Assembly (NCBI GenBank): GCA_938014245.1 | Contig: CALLSD010000048.1 | Location: 124,001-188,000, forward strand | Source: an uncultured Actinomyces sp. | GTDB lineage: Bacteria; Actinomycetota; Actinomycetes; Actinomycetales; Actinomycetaceae | Reading direction: 5' to 3' | Length of the DNA stretch: 64,000 nucleotides | Shown: positions 26,037-35,342 of the stretch, in pieces | Position numbering within the stretch: the stretch's first letter is position 1 | Layout of the letters: the number at the start of each line of letters is the position of its first letter | Program-made: the position numbers and the translations under genes | The notes under the pieces: model-generated | What the model was told of the DNA's origin: nothing | Databases searched by the model: none | Seen by the model: only the letters and a program-made list of their open reading frames with translations

Positions 26037-26072
26037 CTGCGAAAGCGCTGGTCAGTGTGACAAAATAGAGCT

Positions 26073-27263
26073 ATGGATCAACAAATTATGCGAGGCCGCG
26101 TAATCCTAAAGGACTCCATCATTGACGATGGTGTTATTGAGATCGAAGGCCAATTCATTACCCGTGTATGTGCCGCTGCAGACTATGAAGGAGATCTTCC
26201 TGCCCCCAGTGATTCAACCTTCCTTCCCGGGCTGGTTGATGTCCATTGCCACGGTGGCGGCGGCGAATCTTTCCCCAATGCAACAACTGGTGAAGCGGCA
26301 ATGGTTGCGGTCATGGAACATCGTCGCCATGGTACGACCAGCCTGGTTGCTTCGTGTGTGACGGCCGATGCCGATACGCTGAAAGCCCGAGCCCGCACTC
26401 TTGCCTCTCTGGCCAAGCAGGGGGAGCTTGCCGGAATCCACTTCGAGGGTCCCTTCGTTTCGCACGCACGTTGTGGAGCGCAAGACCCCACCTATATTGT
26501 CGATCCCGATCCCGATCTCACTCGAGAATTGATCGAGCTGTGTGAGGGGTATGCCCTCTCCATGACCCTTGCCCCCGAAAAGCCGCGTGCATACGGTGAA
26601 GGCTCGGTTGCAGAAGCCCTGATCGACGGGGGAGCGCTTCCCTCCTGGGGACATACGGATTCGACCTCTGTATATGCTCGTGAGGCATTGGAATACTCGC
26701 GGCTCCGTTTTGCCCAGTCCAACACCAGCCGTGGCCCGCGCGCGACCATTACCCACCTCTTCAATGGGATGCGTCCGCTTCACCACCGCGACACCGGCCC
26801 GATCGCAGAGTTCCTCTCTGATGCCGCACGCGGCGGGGCAGTTGCCGAGCTCATCTGCGACAACGTCCATGTCGATCCGCTGTTGGTTCGTGACGTTTAC
26901 GAGTTGGTGGGCCGCGATCACGTTGTCTTTATTACGGACGCAATGGCAGCTGCCGGTATGCCCGACGGCGCTTACACCCTCGGTCCTCAAGACGTTGTGG
27001 TTCGTGATGGCATTGCCCGTCTCGCTCAAGGAGAATCCATTGCAGGTGGAACTGCACACCTGCTGGATTGCGTGCGTGTTGCTTCCACTCTTGGTGGGAT
27101 TCCTCTGGTTGATGCGGTCTACATGGCCTCGGTACAGGGTGCAACCATCCTGGGGGATGAGCGCATCGGTTCTTTGGAGGCCGGTAAGTTCGCCGATGTG
27201 GTCGAGGTCGATTCTGCTCTCAATGTGCGTCGGGTTTTGCGCCGTGGCACAGTAGTGGAGTGA
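26073..27263 (+). CDS. nagA: N-acetylglucosamine-6-phosphate deacetylase
   Basis: 396 residues, typical amidohydrolase fold. DVHCHGGGGESF near residue 57 holds the first metal ligands, IHFEGPFVS the glutamate ligand, and SWGHTDST, ITHLFNGM and VFITDAMAAAGMPDG the remaining ones including the catalytic aspartate. The enzyme removes acetate from GlcNAc-6-phosphate for amino sugar recycling or use. No nagB or transporter is adjacent. No clear ribosome site precedes the ATG. Its stop overlaps the next GTG. Confidence 0.93.
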   Translation: MDQQIMRGRVILKDSIIDDGVIEIEGQFITRVCAAADYEGDLPAPSDSTFLPGLVDVHCHGGGGESFPNATTGEAAMVAVMEHRRHGTTSLVASCVTADADTLKARARTLASLAKQGELAGIHFEGPFVSHARCGAQDPTYIVDPDPDLTRELIELCEGYALSMTLAPEKPRAYGEGSVAEALIDGGALPSWGHTDSTSVYAREALEYSRLRFAQSNTSRGPRATITHLFNGMRPLHHRDTGPIAEFLSDAARGGAVAELICDNVHVDPLLVRDVYELVGRDHVVFITDAMAAAGMPDGAYTLGPQDVVVRDGIARLAQGESIAGGTAHLLDCVRVASTLGGIPLVDAVYMASVQGATILGDERIGSLEAGKFADVVEVDSALNVRRVLRRGTVVE

Positions 27264-27556
27264 GAGGAAAGCGATCTCGTAAGCGTCCCTGGGGCGAGAG
27301 CAGGCCACTTCAGGTCTCTGCTCTCGCCTCGATGGCGCACAGCGAAATTGGACCCGATGGTGATAACTATCAGGTCCAATATCTTCGGACCTCTTCCAAA
27401 ACCTACACATGTCCCGCGTGTTTGCAGCCTGTCACGGTGGGGAGTGCACATGTTGTCGCATGGCCTGAAGAACGTGCCTATGGTTTAGAGCAGGGTGTTC
27501 GCGCTCGGCGACACTGGCACCTTAACTGTTGGAAACGTGGTCTTCGACCGGCATAA
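27260..27556 (+). CDS. Small Cys/His protein, actinobacterial conserved hypothetical
   Basis: 98 residues starting at GTG 27260 inside the nagA stop codon. The N-terminus is basic (RGKRSRKRPWG). The core has CPAC (residues 51-54), then AHVVAWP and RRHWHLNCW, giving two Cys, two or three His and a further Cys that could bind one zinc. Proteins of this pattern occur widely in actinobacteria without an assigned role. Translational coupling to nagA may be only positional. I do not propose a function. Confidence 0.6.
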   Translation: MRGKRSRKRPWGESRPLQVSALASMAHSEIGPDGDNYQVQYLRTSSKTYTCPACLQPVTVGSAHVVAWPEERAYGLEQGVRARRHWHLNCWKRGLRPA

Positions 27557-27671
27557 TGGGCGTGATTGGCTACGTGCACGTGGCGTGAGACACCTCCAGT
27601 ATGCACTCGTGTTGTTTGCCCGTAGAGTTACAACTAGAGGTTGACAGTATCCCATTACTAGGAGAGTCCGA

Positions 27672-28952
27672 GTGGATCAGCTCAAGAGATTTCCAGGAGC
27701 AGTTGCCGCATGTGCAGTTGCGGTGATTGCAGCGATCGTTGCCGTGTTGGCTTTAACTATTTGGAAGCCTGCGCAGCAAATCAGTGCCACCGTTTCACCC
27801 GAGCAGCCGGTTGTTATTACCCGTGAGGGGCTTTTCCAGCTTGAGGGCGGCGAAGTGACGGTGACCGCTTCTTCGGCATCTGGTCAACAAGTCACGATGG
27901 CATTGGGCACGTCTTCTGATGTCCGAGGATGGGTTTCGGATCTGTCCTACGCTGAAATTACCGGTATTTCTGCTAATCGCAGCAATCTTTTGACCCAGGG
28001 ACATGACGCGCAAGTAAGTGCTTCTCCCACGCCGACGCCTTCTCCTTCCCCCTCGAGCGATCAACCTCAGAACCCGGAGGCTTCCCCCCAGCCTTCGCCT
28101 TCCACGAGCGCAACGCCGAGTTTGTCGGCAGCTGGCGGAGATATGTGGCTTGACGAGGCCACCGCAGCCTCGAGCGCGACAATGACCCTTCGCGATGTCC
28201 CCGCAGGACGCTCCCTCGTCATTACCTCCGATGGGAAGACTACATCTGACCTGACCGTCACCATGACGTGGAAGACCCCGCATAAGAACATTTTGGCTAT
28301 TGCTTCGGGAATCATTGCTCTGCTCTTCCTACTTGTCTCCGGAGCACTGGTAGGCTTTGCTCTTAGGCGCGAACGTCAACACTCGGATACGGATACTGAC
28401 GAAGACGATCCTCAAGCACCTTCGAAGGCGCTGCCTTTCTTTGAGGAAGAAGCTGTTGGCGAGCCGGAACTTCAAGCGACAGAAGATGAAGACGCCGTGG
28501 AAGAAGCGGTGCTTCCTTCCGGTGAAAATGAAGAGGCTTCCGAGGAAGAAGAAATTACAGGCGAAGATCAGTATTTTGACCAACCTGAGCCTCTTGCTGA
28601 AATTGAGCAGGACGAGCAGCCTGAAGAAGAACCGCGGTTTGGCCGTCACGGGATTGTGAGCGAGGACGAACACGTTGATCCGCCCCAGCGTGAATCCACG
28701 GACACCGGCATTATCGACTTGTCGAGCATCCGACCCGGCGCTGTTCTGCCCTCTCGTCGTGCACTGCGTCAGGCGCGCGAAAATGGCGAGAATCGCGTGG
28801 TCATTGCCGGACAGGAATTCGACACTGGACTGATTCCACAGGTTTCCAAGGACGAAGAAGGAACAGGCGAAGAAACTGCCGAGAAGCGTCCGTGGGGTCA
28901 GATTATCGGCGGATGGATGTCCTCTAAGGAACGCGGAAAGAAGGAACAGTGA
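27672..28952 (+). CDS. Two-span membrane protein with Pro/Ser-rich extracytoplasmic linker, unknown function
   Basis: 426 residues starting at GTG 27672 after AGGAGAG. A first membrane segment (about 11-31) leads to an outside domain of about 85 residues, then a Pro/Ser/Thr linker (PTPTPSPSPSSDQPQNPEAS), another short domain, and a second segment (about 199-222, ILAIASGIIALLFLLVSGALVGFAL). The cytoplasmic tail of about 200 residues is very acidic (many DEDD and EEE runs) and ends in a basic patch. No family recognised. It leads a three-gene set with a lipoprotein and a thioredoxin-like protein, spaced 1 and 15 bases apart. Confidence 0.65.
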   Translation: MDQLKRFPGAVAACAVAVIAAIVAVLALTIWKPAQQISATVSPEQPVVITREGLFQLEGGEVTVTASSASGQQVTMALGTSSDVRGWVSDLSYAEITGISANRSNLLTQGHDAQVSASPTPTPSPSPSSDQPQNPEASPQPSPSTSATPSLSAAGGDMWLDEATAASSATMTLRDVPAGRSLVITSDGKTTSDLTVTMTWKTPHKNILAIASGIIALLFLLVSGALVGFALRRERQHSDTDTDEDDPQAPSKALPFFEEEAVGEPELQATEDEDAVEEAVLPSGENEEASEEEEITGEDQYFDQPEPLAEIEQDEQPEEEPRFGRHGIVSEDEHVDPPQRESTDTGIIDLSSIRPGAVLPSRRALRQARENGENRVVIAGQEFDTGLIPQVSKDEEGTGEETAEKRPWGQIIGGWMSSKERGKKEQ

Positions 28953-28953
28953 T

Positions 28954-29967
28954 ATGAGCGCACGACGTTTTCTTCCTGTTTTTGTTATTCCCGCTTTCGT
29001 TTTAGCTGCCTGCAGCGGCGGGGACTTGGTTGCTCCCGAAACTACTGCTCAGGCCTCGGCAAGTGCTCCGAACTTAGATTCTGCCCGTGTCGAGCGCATT
29101 CTTGATTCGATTCAAGACACGCTCAACACGGCGGATGGCAGCCGTGATTCCGCACTTCTTCAAGCGCGTCTTGAAGGTGGTGCACTGCGTATGCGCGCGG
29201 ACCAATATGCTGCCGCAAAAGCAACAAATACTGAGGTCTCCAAACTCATCGTGAATGAGGGATCGGTTGCGGTCTCAAATTCGAATGATTGGCCTCGCGT
29301 CATTGTGAATGTTTCGAACCCGGATCAAACCTCTTTGCCGGTGATCGCTTTCGCAGTTCAAGAAGATGCACGCTCGCAGTACAAACTCTTGGGGTGGGCG
29401 CGTGCGCTGGGCGGTGCACAGTTCCAGCTCGATAACATGGAAAAGGGCTCCGCACCTTTGACTGCGGATGCTCAGGGCTACGTCAAGACCCCGAAGGAAG
29501 CGCTGCAGGGCTACGTTGACATGCTCAACTCTGGCAATGCTGGAAATGACCAGTATTCCGGTGATGATTTTGCTCGCCGCTACCTTCAAGACGCAAAGAG
29601 CCTGAATGATGCTGTGCAGGCCGCAGGAAACGTTCAAGCTCATGCTGAAGTCTCGGACGAGTTCCCCATCGTCGGTGTCCAGCTGGTCGATGGTTCGTCA
29701 CTGGTCGTCGCTTCCTTCACCTATACTCAGACCTATCAGCGTACTGTTGCTCGCTCGACAATGCGTCTGGGAGGAACGACTGCAGCTCTTGCTGAAGGCG
29801 ACGATGATACCGTTAAGGGGAAAGCGACAGCGACCTACGTTGCAACGGTCCTCTTGCACATCCCAAAGTCGGGTTCTGATTCACAGGTGATCAGCGTGGT
29901 GGGTGCCGAACGTGCACTCGGCTCGGTCGTAAAGGACGATAACGCGGGCAACCCTGATCAACGTTAA
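28954..29967 (+). CDS. Lipoprotein of unknown function
   Basis: 337 residues. A signal peptide with lipobox LAAC puts the lipidated cysteine at residue 20 (FVIPAFVLAACSGG). The mature protein starts with a Ser/Thr/Ala-rich stretch and has two regions that could be NTF2-like or tandem repeats (residues about 37-150 and 170-330). No conserved motif that I recognise. Only one base separates it from the upstream membrane protein, so the two surely share one transcript. Confidence 0.7.
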   Translation: MSARRFLPVFVIPAFVLAACSGGDLVAPETTAQASASAPNLDSARVERILDSIQDTLNTADGSRDSALLQARLEGGALRMRADQYAAAKATNTEVSKLIVNEGSVAVSNSNDWPRVIVNVSNPDQTSLPVIAFAVQEDARSQYKLLGWARALGGAQFQLDNMEKGSAPLTADAQGYVKTPKEALQGYVDMLNSGNAGNDQYSGDDFARRYLQDAKSLNDAVQAAGNVQAHAEVSDEFPIVGVQLVDGSSLVVASFTYTQTYQRTVARSTMRLGGTTAALAEGDDDTVKGKATATYVATVLLHIPKSGSDSQVISVVGAERALGSVVKDDNAGNPDQR

Positions 29968-29982
29968 GGGAGATTAATAGAC

Positions 29983-30903
29983 ATGAATAACGAGGCTCAT
30001 AACCCTCAGCCTGCAGATTCTCACGGCGCCGTGGATCTGAGTGCCGCGGCAGCGCGAGGTAACTCTTCGGGTGGAGTACAGCCAGCAGCCCAGGGAAATC
30101 CTGCGATGCAGGCTCCGACGTCCCAGCAGGGGACGGGCCTTGATATTCCTCTGGTCGATACCTGCGATGATTCGACTTTCGAGGCCGTCGCCGCGCGCTC
30201 TCAACAGGTGCCCGTGGTCATCGTGCTTTGGGCAGCGCAGTCATTGGAGTCCAAGCAGCTTCTGGCGACTTTGGAAGAACTTGCTCGGGACAAGATGGGC
30301 GCTTTCCAACTTGTGGAAATCGATGTCGCGCGTGCACCGCGCGTGGCGCAGGCCTTCCAAGTACAAGTTATTCCTACTGTTGTCGCTTTGGTCGGTGCCC
30401 GTCCGGTTCCTCTTTTCCAGGGAGTTGCTCCCAAGGAACAGGTCGCACCGGTTATCGAAGATCTTCTTCGTGCCGCCCAGCAAATGGGTGTCACCGGACG
30501 AGTTGCCGTGAGTGGAGAGGACGTCGCTAAGCCGATCCCCGAAGAACATCTCCCGGCTCTGGAAGCTGAAGAACGCGGTGACTTGGAAGGCGCGCGCGCA
30601 GCTTGGGACAAGATCATCGAGTTGAATCCCCGCGACGAAGACGCAAAAGATCATCGTGCACGTGTGAATCTTCGTTTGCGTGAAAGCTTGGCAAACGATG
30701 ATCCCTCTGCCCGCGCCGATGCACTCTTTGCCGCAGGCCAGTACGCCGAGGCTTTTGAGGTTCTCTTGCAGCTCATGGAAGATGCCTCGGAAGAAGAAAA
30801 AGAAGACTACCGCGTACGTCTCTTGGATCTTTTCCGCATTGCCGGAAGCACCCCCGAAGTTAAGGCGGCTCGTCGTCGTCTCTCATCCCTATTGATGATC
30901 TGA
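29983..30903 (+). CDS. Thioredoxin-fold/TPR protein without redox cysteines (YbbN/CnoX-like)
   Basis: 306 residues. An N-terminal Gln/Ala-rich region of about 50 residues is followed by a thioredoxin domain (about 55-165) in which the usual WCGPC is replaced by WAAQSLESK (residues 83-91), so it has no redox pair. The cis-proline loop QVIPTVVAL is kept. The C-terminal part (about 190-300) has TPR-like helices (AWDKIIELNPRDEDAKDHRARV). This matches YbbN/CnoX, a holdase that works with chaperones. It has no signal peptide, so it is cytoplasmic. A 20-bp terminator follows. Confidence 0.8.
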   Translation: MNNEAHNPQPADSHGAVDLSAAAARGNSSGGVQPAAQGNPAMQAPTSQQGTGLDIPLVDTCDDSTFEAVAARSQQVPVVIVLWAAQSLESKQLLATLEELARDKMGAFQLVEIDVARAPRVAQAFQVQVIPTVVALVGARPVPLFQGVAPKEQVAPVIEDLLRAAQQMGVTGRVAVSGEDVAKPIPEEHLPALEAEERGDLEGARAAWDKIIELNPRDEDAKDHRARVNLRLRESLANDDPSARADALFAAGQYAEAFEVLLQLMEDASEEEKEDYRVRLLDLFRIAGSTPEVKAARRRLSSLLMI

Positions 30904-30932
30904 TCAGACGGTGCCTCACTTTAGAGCACATT

Positions 30933-30975
30933 AAAGGGAGGGGTGCGGATCCCAGGATCCGCACCCCTCCCTTTT
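30933..30975. terminator. Strong bidirectional terminator
   Basis: The 20-bp arm at 30933-30952 (AAAGGG...GGATCC) pairs perfectly with 30955-30974 across a CA loop. T runs flank it on both strands, so it serves the CnoX-like gene and glgB, which converge here. Confidence 0.88.
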
Positions 30976-30986
30976 GCTAGAAGCTA

Positions 30987-33173
30987 TTACTTTTCCGGAG
31001 CGAGCCAGAGGCCGCCCAGAGGTGGAACTCGAAGTTCGATGGAGAAAGGACGTCCATTCCACGGGACTTCTTCGGCGACGAGGTCTCCGATGTTGAGCAC
31101 TCCGGAACCGCCGAAGGCCGGATCGTCTGTGTTCACAACTTCGCGCCAGGTACCACCGTGCGGCAAACCAACGCGGTAGCCCTCGTGGGGGTTACCCGCA
31201 AAGTTCACGACGCACACAAGCTCATCGTGAGCGCTGTGTTCGCCAGCGGCCTCGGACTTACGAATGTAGGAAATGAGGTTGTGGTCGCCATCGGAGGCCT
31301 CAATCCACTCAAATCCGGTGTACGTATCGTTCCATAGTGCGGCGTGGGCGCTGTAGAGCTCGTTCAAACGCGAGACTAAAGCGGCCATCCCAGCGTGATC
31401 GGGGCGATCATAGAGCCACCAATCAAGAGAATAGCTTTCGTTCCACTCCTGCTCCTGGGCGAATTCTTGTCCCATGAAGAGGAGCTGCTTGCCGGGGTGA
31501 GACCACTGGTAGGCATAGAGGGCGCGCAGACCGGCCATCTGTTGCCAATGGTCGCCCGGCATCTTTGAGACAAGCGCACCCTTACCATGAACAACCTCGT
31601 CGTGAGACAGGGGCAAGACATAGTTCTCGGAGAAGGCATAGACCAAGGAGAAGGTGAGTTCTCCGTGGTGCCAGCGGCGATTGACCGGATCTTCCGAGAG
31701 ATAACGCAGGGTGTCGTTCATCCACCCCATGTTCCACTTCATACCGAAACCGAGGCCGCCGCCGGAAGTCGGAGCAGTCACTCCTGGCCATGCGGTCGAT
31801 TCTTCGGCAATCATGACGATGCCCGGGTGCAGGCGGTATGCCGTTGCAGTTGCTTCTTGGAGGAAGGAGATCGCCTCGAGGTTTTCACGCCCGCCATACT
31901 GGTTGGGGCGCCACTGACCGTCCTTACGGGAGTAATCGAGGTAGAGCATCGATGCCACTGCGTCAACGCGAAGACCATCGATATGGAACTGGTCGAGCCA
32001 GTAGAGGGCATTGGCAACAAGGAAGTTACGAACTTCGGTGCGTCCAAAGTTAAAGACGTAGGTTCCCCAGTCCGGGTGTTCCCCGCGGAGGGGATCCGGA
32101 TCTTCATAGAGAGGAGTGCCATCGAAGCGAGCGAGTGCCCAATCATCCTTGGGGAAGTGGGCAGGCACCCAGTCCAAGATCACGCCGATGCCTTCTTGGT
32201 GAAGGCGATCGACCAGGTAACGGAAGTCGTCGGGTGTTCCGTAGCGTGAGGTTGGCGCGTAGTAGGAGGTCACTTGGTATCCCCAAGAACCGCCGAAGGG
32301 GTGCTCGGCAAGGGGCATGAACTCAACGTGCGTGAAGCCCATCTTCTTGACGTAGGGGATGAGTTCATCGGCAAGGCCGCGGTATCCCAGATCTTGCTTC
32401 CACGAGCCTGCATGAACTTCGTAAATAGACATCGGACCCGAATGCGGATTCGTGTGCTCCCGTGCGTGCAGCCACTCATCATCTTCCCAGGTGTGGAAGA
32501 CATCGGTCACCACTGAAGCGGTTGCGGGAGGAATCTCAGTTGCTCGGGCCATCGGGTCGGCCTTTTGGAACCAATCACCCGAGGGGCCTTGGATTTCAAA
32601 CTTGTAGCGAGCGCCTACGCCAACGCCGGGAACGAAGAGCTCCCACACTCCTGAAGCTCCCATGGAACGCATTGAGTGGGCAGTGCCATCCCAGAAGTTA
32701 AAGTCGCCGACAACGCGAACTGCGCGAGCATTGGGTGCCCACACTGCGAAGGCAACACCGTCAACCGGTCCCATGACACCATCAAAATGGGTGATATGTG
32801 CTCCCAGGACATCCCAGAGACGCTCATGGCGCCCCTCGCCGATGAGATAGGTATCCATCTCTCCAAGAGTCGGGAGGAAGCGATAAGGATCGTCAACGAC
32901 TTGCGAGTGATCTCCGTAGGTGACGCGCAGGCGGTAGTCGGGGATATCGTCTGCTTCGAAAGCACACACCCAGACCCCGGAATGCTCGTGGGTCGCGGAA
33001 AGCGTTCTATCAGGAATAATCACCTCGACAGAATCTGCTAGGTGGTGAACACTACGAATGGTGACGACGCCGTCACTAAGGTGTGCTCCCAACACATCGT
33101 GAGGAAGAGCGTAGCGTCCTTCGGCTACTGCATCGAGGACGTCTGTGGCCACTGATGTCGCTTGAGGTTCCAT
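30987..33173 (-). CDS. glgB: 1,4-alpha-glucan branching enzyme
   Basis: 728 residues. The order is an N-terminal GlgB extension, a CBM48 domain (LGAHITHFDGVMGPVDGVAFAVWAPN) and a GH13 catalytic domain with YEVHAGSW, VILDWVPAHFP, the nucleophile in GLRVDAVASMLY, the acid in IAEEST and PLSHDEVVHGKG. The C-terminal beta domain ends PLGGLWLAPE. It forms alpha-1,6 branches in glycogen. It follows glgE by 36 bases and is the last gene of the glgX-trpS-glgE-glgB series. Confidence 0.96.
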   Translation of the reverse strand: MEPQATSVATDVLDAVAEGRYALPHDVLGAHLSDGVVTIRSVHHLADSVEVIIPDRTLSATHEHSGVWVCAFEADDIPDYRLRVTYGDHSQVVDDPYRFLPTLGEMDTYLIGEGRHERLWDVLGAHITHFDGVMGPVDGVAFAVWAPNARAVRVVGDFNFWDGTAHSMRSMGASGVWELFVPGVGVGARYKFEIQGPSGDWFQKADPMARATEIPPATASVVTDVFHTWEDDEWLHAREHTNPHSGPMSIYEVHAGSWKQDLGYRGLADELIPYVKKMGFTHVEFMPLAEHPFGGSWGYQVTSYYAPTSRYGTPDDFRYLVDRLHQEGIGVILDWVPAHFPKDDWALARFDGTPLYEDPDPLRGEHPDWGTYVFNFGRTEVRNFLVANALYWLDQFHIDGLRVDAVASMLYLDYSRKDGQWRPNQYGGRENLEAISFLQEATATAYRLHPGIVMIAEESTAWPGVTAPTSGGGLGFGMKWNMGWMNDTLRYLSEDPVNRRWHHGELTFSLVYAFSENYVLPLSHDEVVHGKGALVSKMPGDHWQQMAGLRALYAYQWSHPGKQLLFMGQEFAQEQEWNESYSLDWWLYDRPDHAGMAALVSRLNELYSAHAALWNDTYTGFEWIEASDGDHNLISYIRKSEAAGEHSAHDELVCVVNFAGNPHEGYRVGLPHGGTWREVVNTDDPAFGGSGVLNIGDLVAEEVPWNGRPFSIELRVPPLGGLWLAPEK

Positions 33174-33209
33174 GTGTTCATCATCTCATGTTCGAAGGTG
33201 ATCGTGTAA

Positions 33210-35264
33210 TTACTCGGTTTCGATGGCCATGACATGGCCGAGTCGATCCCAGGGAGACAGTCGGACCCAATTGGTCGTTGACCAGGAGTAACGCTGTCCG
33301 TCGAGTTCATCAACAACCGTGTAGTTAGCTGATGAGGTGCCTAATGAAAGCCCGCTTAAATCAACGTGAACTTCACCCTCAACTGTATTTTCCGGATCGA
33401 GTGAAAGAACGACGATGACGGTGTCGGGTACTCCAGTAGGAGAAAAACGAGCGGGAACGTGCTTTGAGAAGCACAGAAGTCGATCCGAAGTCGTGGGATG
33501 AATACGTAAGTCGTGGAGCTGACGCAGCGCAGGGTGGCGCTCGCGCGCACTGTTGAGCAGCGTCAAGAGAGCCGGAATTCCTGTCCCTTGGGCAAGCTTG
33601 GGATCACGAGGCCTGAACTCGTACTTTTCGTTGTCATTGGGTTCTTCAGCTCCGGGACGCTGGACGTTTTCAACCCATTCGTAGCCCGAGTAGATTCCCC
33701 ACGAGGGAGCCCCAAGGGCTGCAAGCATAGCGCGGATTGCAAAAATTGCCGTTCCGCCCGTCGTCATTTGAGGCGTGAGAATATCGTGGGTCGTCGGCCA
33801 GAACGTCGGGCGAATGAGGTGAGCCGTTTCATGGGAGAGTTCGGTGAGGTACTCTTCGATTTCCTGCTTATAGGTTCGCCACGCGAAGTAGGTGTAGGAC
33901 TGGTCAAAGCCCACAGCACCCAAGGTTCGCATCATCGCAGGACGGGTGAAGGCCTCGGCAAGGAAGATCACGTCCGGGTAGCGCGTGTGAAGCTCTTCCA
34001 AAAGCCGCAGCCAGAAGGGGACTGGTTTCGTGTGCGGGTTATCAACGCGGAAGATCTTGACGCCGTGAGAGATCCACAGTTCAAGCATGTCGCGGATGGC
34101 CGTGTAAATCCCCTCGGGATCGCGGTCGAAGTTCAGGGGATAAATGTCCTGATACTTCTTTGGGGGATTTTCGGCGTAGGCGATGGAGCCGTCGGCACGC
34201 TGCGAGAACCAGTCGGGATGCTCACTGACCCACGGGTGATCGGGCGAGCACTGCAAGGCGATGTCTAGCGCAACTTCGAGGCCGAGTTCGCGTGACTGCT
34301 CGACGAAATAATCGAAATCGTCAAAGTCGCCAAGTTCGGGATGGATCGCGTCGTGTCCGCCTTCGGCTGAGCCAATTCCGTAAGGGCTTCCAGGTTCGCC
34401 CTTGTGGGCGATCAAAGCATTGTTCTTACCCTTGCGGTTGGTCAATCCAATGGGGTGAATGGGCGTCAAATAGATGACGTTAAACCCCATTGAGGCAATC
34501 CTTGGCAAGTCCTCGACAGCGGTGCGCAAGGTGCCTGAAACCCAGCGTCCCTTTGAGTCTTGGAAAGCACCATGGGAACGCGGGAAAATTTCGTACCAGG
34601 CACCGGCAAGAGCGCGGTTGCGGGCAACGAAAAGGGGATAGGTACGCGTCGAACCGTAGAGGTCTCTGAGTGGGAACTGCCTAAATACCGCGCGCACTGG
34701 CGCCGAAAGACCAGTTGAGAGACGACGCTGGGGAGTTTGCGAGGTATCGCGCAGTCCCTTCGCAGCATCCAAGAGAGTATCGATTGCTGAGCGTGTCGGT
34801 TGGGTTTGTGAGGGATTGTTGAGTGCCTCGCCTCGGGCGGCACGTTCCATCAAGAGCGCACCTTCTTCGAGCATCAGCTCAACGTCGACGCCCGCACCGA
34901 TTTTGACCGAGGCGTCATGGCGCCACGTCGCATAAGGGTCAGACCAGGTATCGATCCTGAAACTCCAGTGACCGACGGCATCCGGCATCACCCACGCTTC
35001 ATAGCGGTCGAGGCCGGGAGCGATGTCGCGCATAAGCGCGCGTGAATGAATCGACCCACCCGGGCGCAGGAGAACTGCCTCAGCTGCGTAGCAATCATGC
35101 CCTTCTCTGAAGACCGTTGCCCTGATAGGAAAAGCCTCAAAAGCAGTGGCTTTGGCGGGAAGATTTCCGTCCTCGACGACGGGGAAAACTTCAGTTGCGG
35201 GGATGCGGGCCAGGAGTGTCTCGTTCACACTTCTAAGCGTAATGGAAATTGTGAGCGTCGACAT
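33210..35264 (-). CDS. glgE: Alpha-1,4-glucan:maltose-1-phosphate maltosyltransferase
   Basis: 684 residues by the longest reading. GH13_3 family: the nucleophile aspartate in KIFRVDNPHTKP, the acid in FLAEAFTRP, and PTTHDILTPQM. The N-terminal immunoglobulin-like domain begins RIPATEVFPVVEDGNLPAKA. The enzyme extends glucan with maltosyl units from maltose-1-phosphate. The start is not settled: ATG 35264 has no ribosome site, and GTG 35228, twelve codons in, would still keep the conserved domain whole. A TAGACT at about 35265-35270 (minus strand) could be a -10 box. No maltose-1-phosphate-forming gene (treS, pep2, glgM) is in the window. Confidence 0.94.
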   Translation of the reverse strand: MSTLTISITLRSVNETLLARIPATEVFPVVEDGNLPAKATAFEAFPIRATVFREGHDCYAAEAVLLRPGGSIHSRALMRDIAPGLDRYEAWVMPDAVGHWSFRIDTWSDPYATWRHDASVKIGAGVDVELMLEEGALLMERAARGEALNNPSQTQPTRSAIDTLLDAAKGLRDTSQTPQRRLSTGLSAPVRAVFRQFPLRDLYGSTRTYPLFVARNRALAGAWYEIFPRSHGAFQDSKGRWVSGTLRTAVEDLPRIASMGFNVIYLTPIHPIGLTNRKGKNNALIAHKGEPGSPYGIGSAEGGHDAIHPELGDFDDFDYFVEQSRELGLEVALDIALQCSPDHPWVSEHPDWFSQRADGSIAYAENPPKKYQDIYPLNFDRDPEGIYTAIRDMLELWISHGVKIFRVDNPHTKPVPFWLRLLEELHTRYPDVIFLAEAFTRPAMMRTLGAVGFDQSYTYFAWRTYKQEIEEYLTELSHETAHLIRPTFWPTTHDILTPQMTTGGTAIFAIRAMLAALGAPSWGIYSGYEWVENVQRPGAEEPNDNEKYEFRPRDPKLAQGTGIPALLTLLNSARERHPALRQLHDLRIHPTTSDRLLCFSKHVPARFSPTGVPDTVIVVLSLDPENTVEGEVHVDLSGLSLGTSSANYTVVDELDGQRYSWSTTNWVRLSPWDRLGHVMAIETE

Positions 35265-35297
35265 AGTCTAGCCGCTGAAAGGTTGCTGAGAAGACAC

Positions 35298-35332
35298 AAT
35301 GGTGGTGGTCCTTAACGTGAACCACCACCATT
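35298..35332 (-). terminator. Hairpin between trpS and glgE
   Basis: AATGGTGGTGGT (35298-35309) pairs perfectly with ACCACCACCATT (35321-35332). On the minus strand the tail is TGTGTC, not a U run, so it may be a partial terminator between trpS and glgE. Confidence 0.55.
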
Positions 35333-35342
35333 TTTATGAACT

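Noticed and set aside
28020..28120. Tandem DNA repeat in the Pro/Ser linker
   Set aside because: The repeats are only short Pro-Ser-Thr codon runs, usual for extracytoplasmic linkers.
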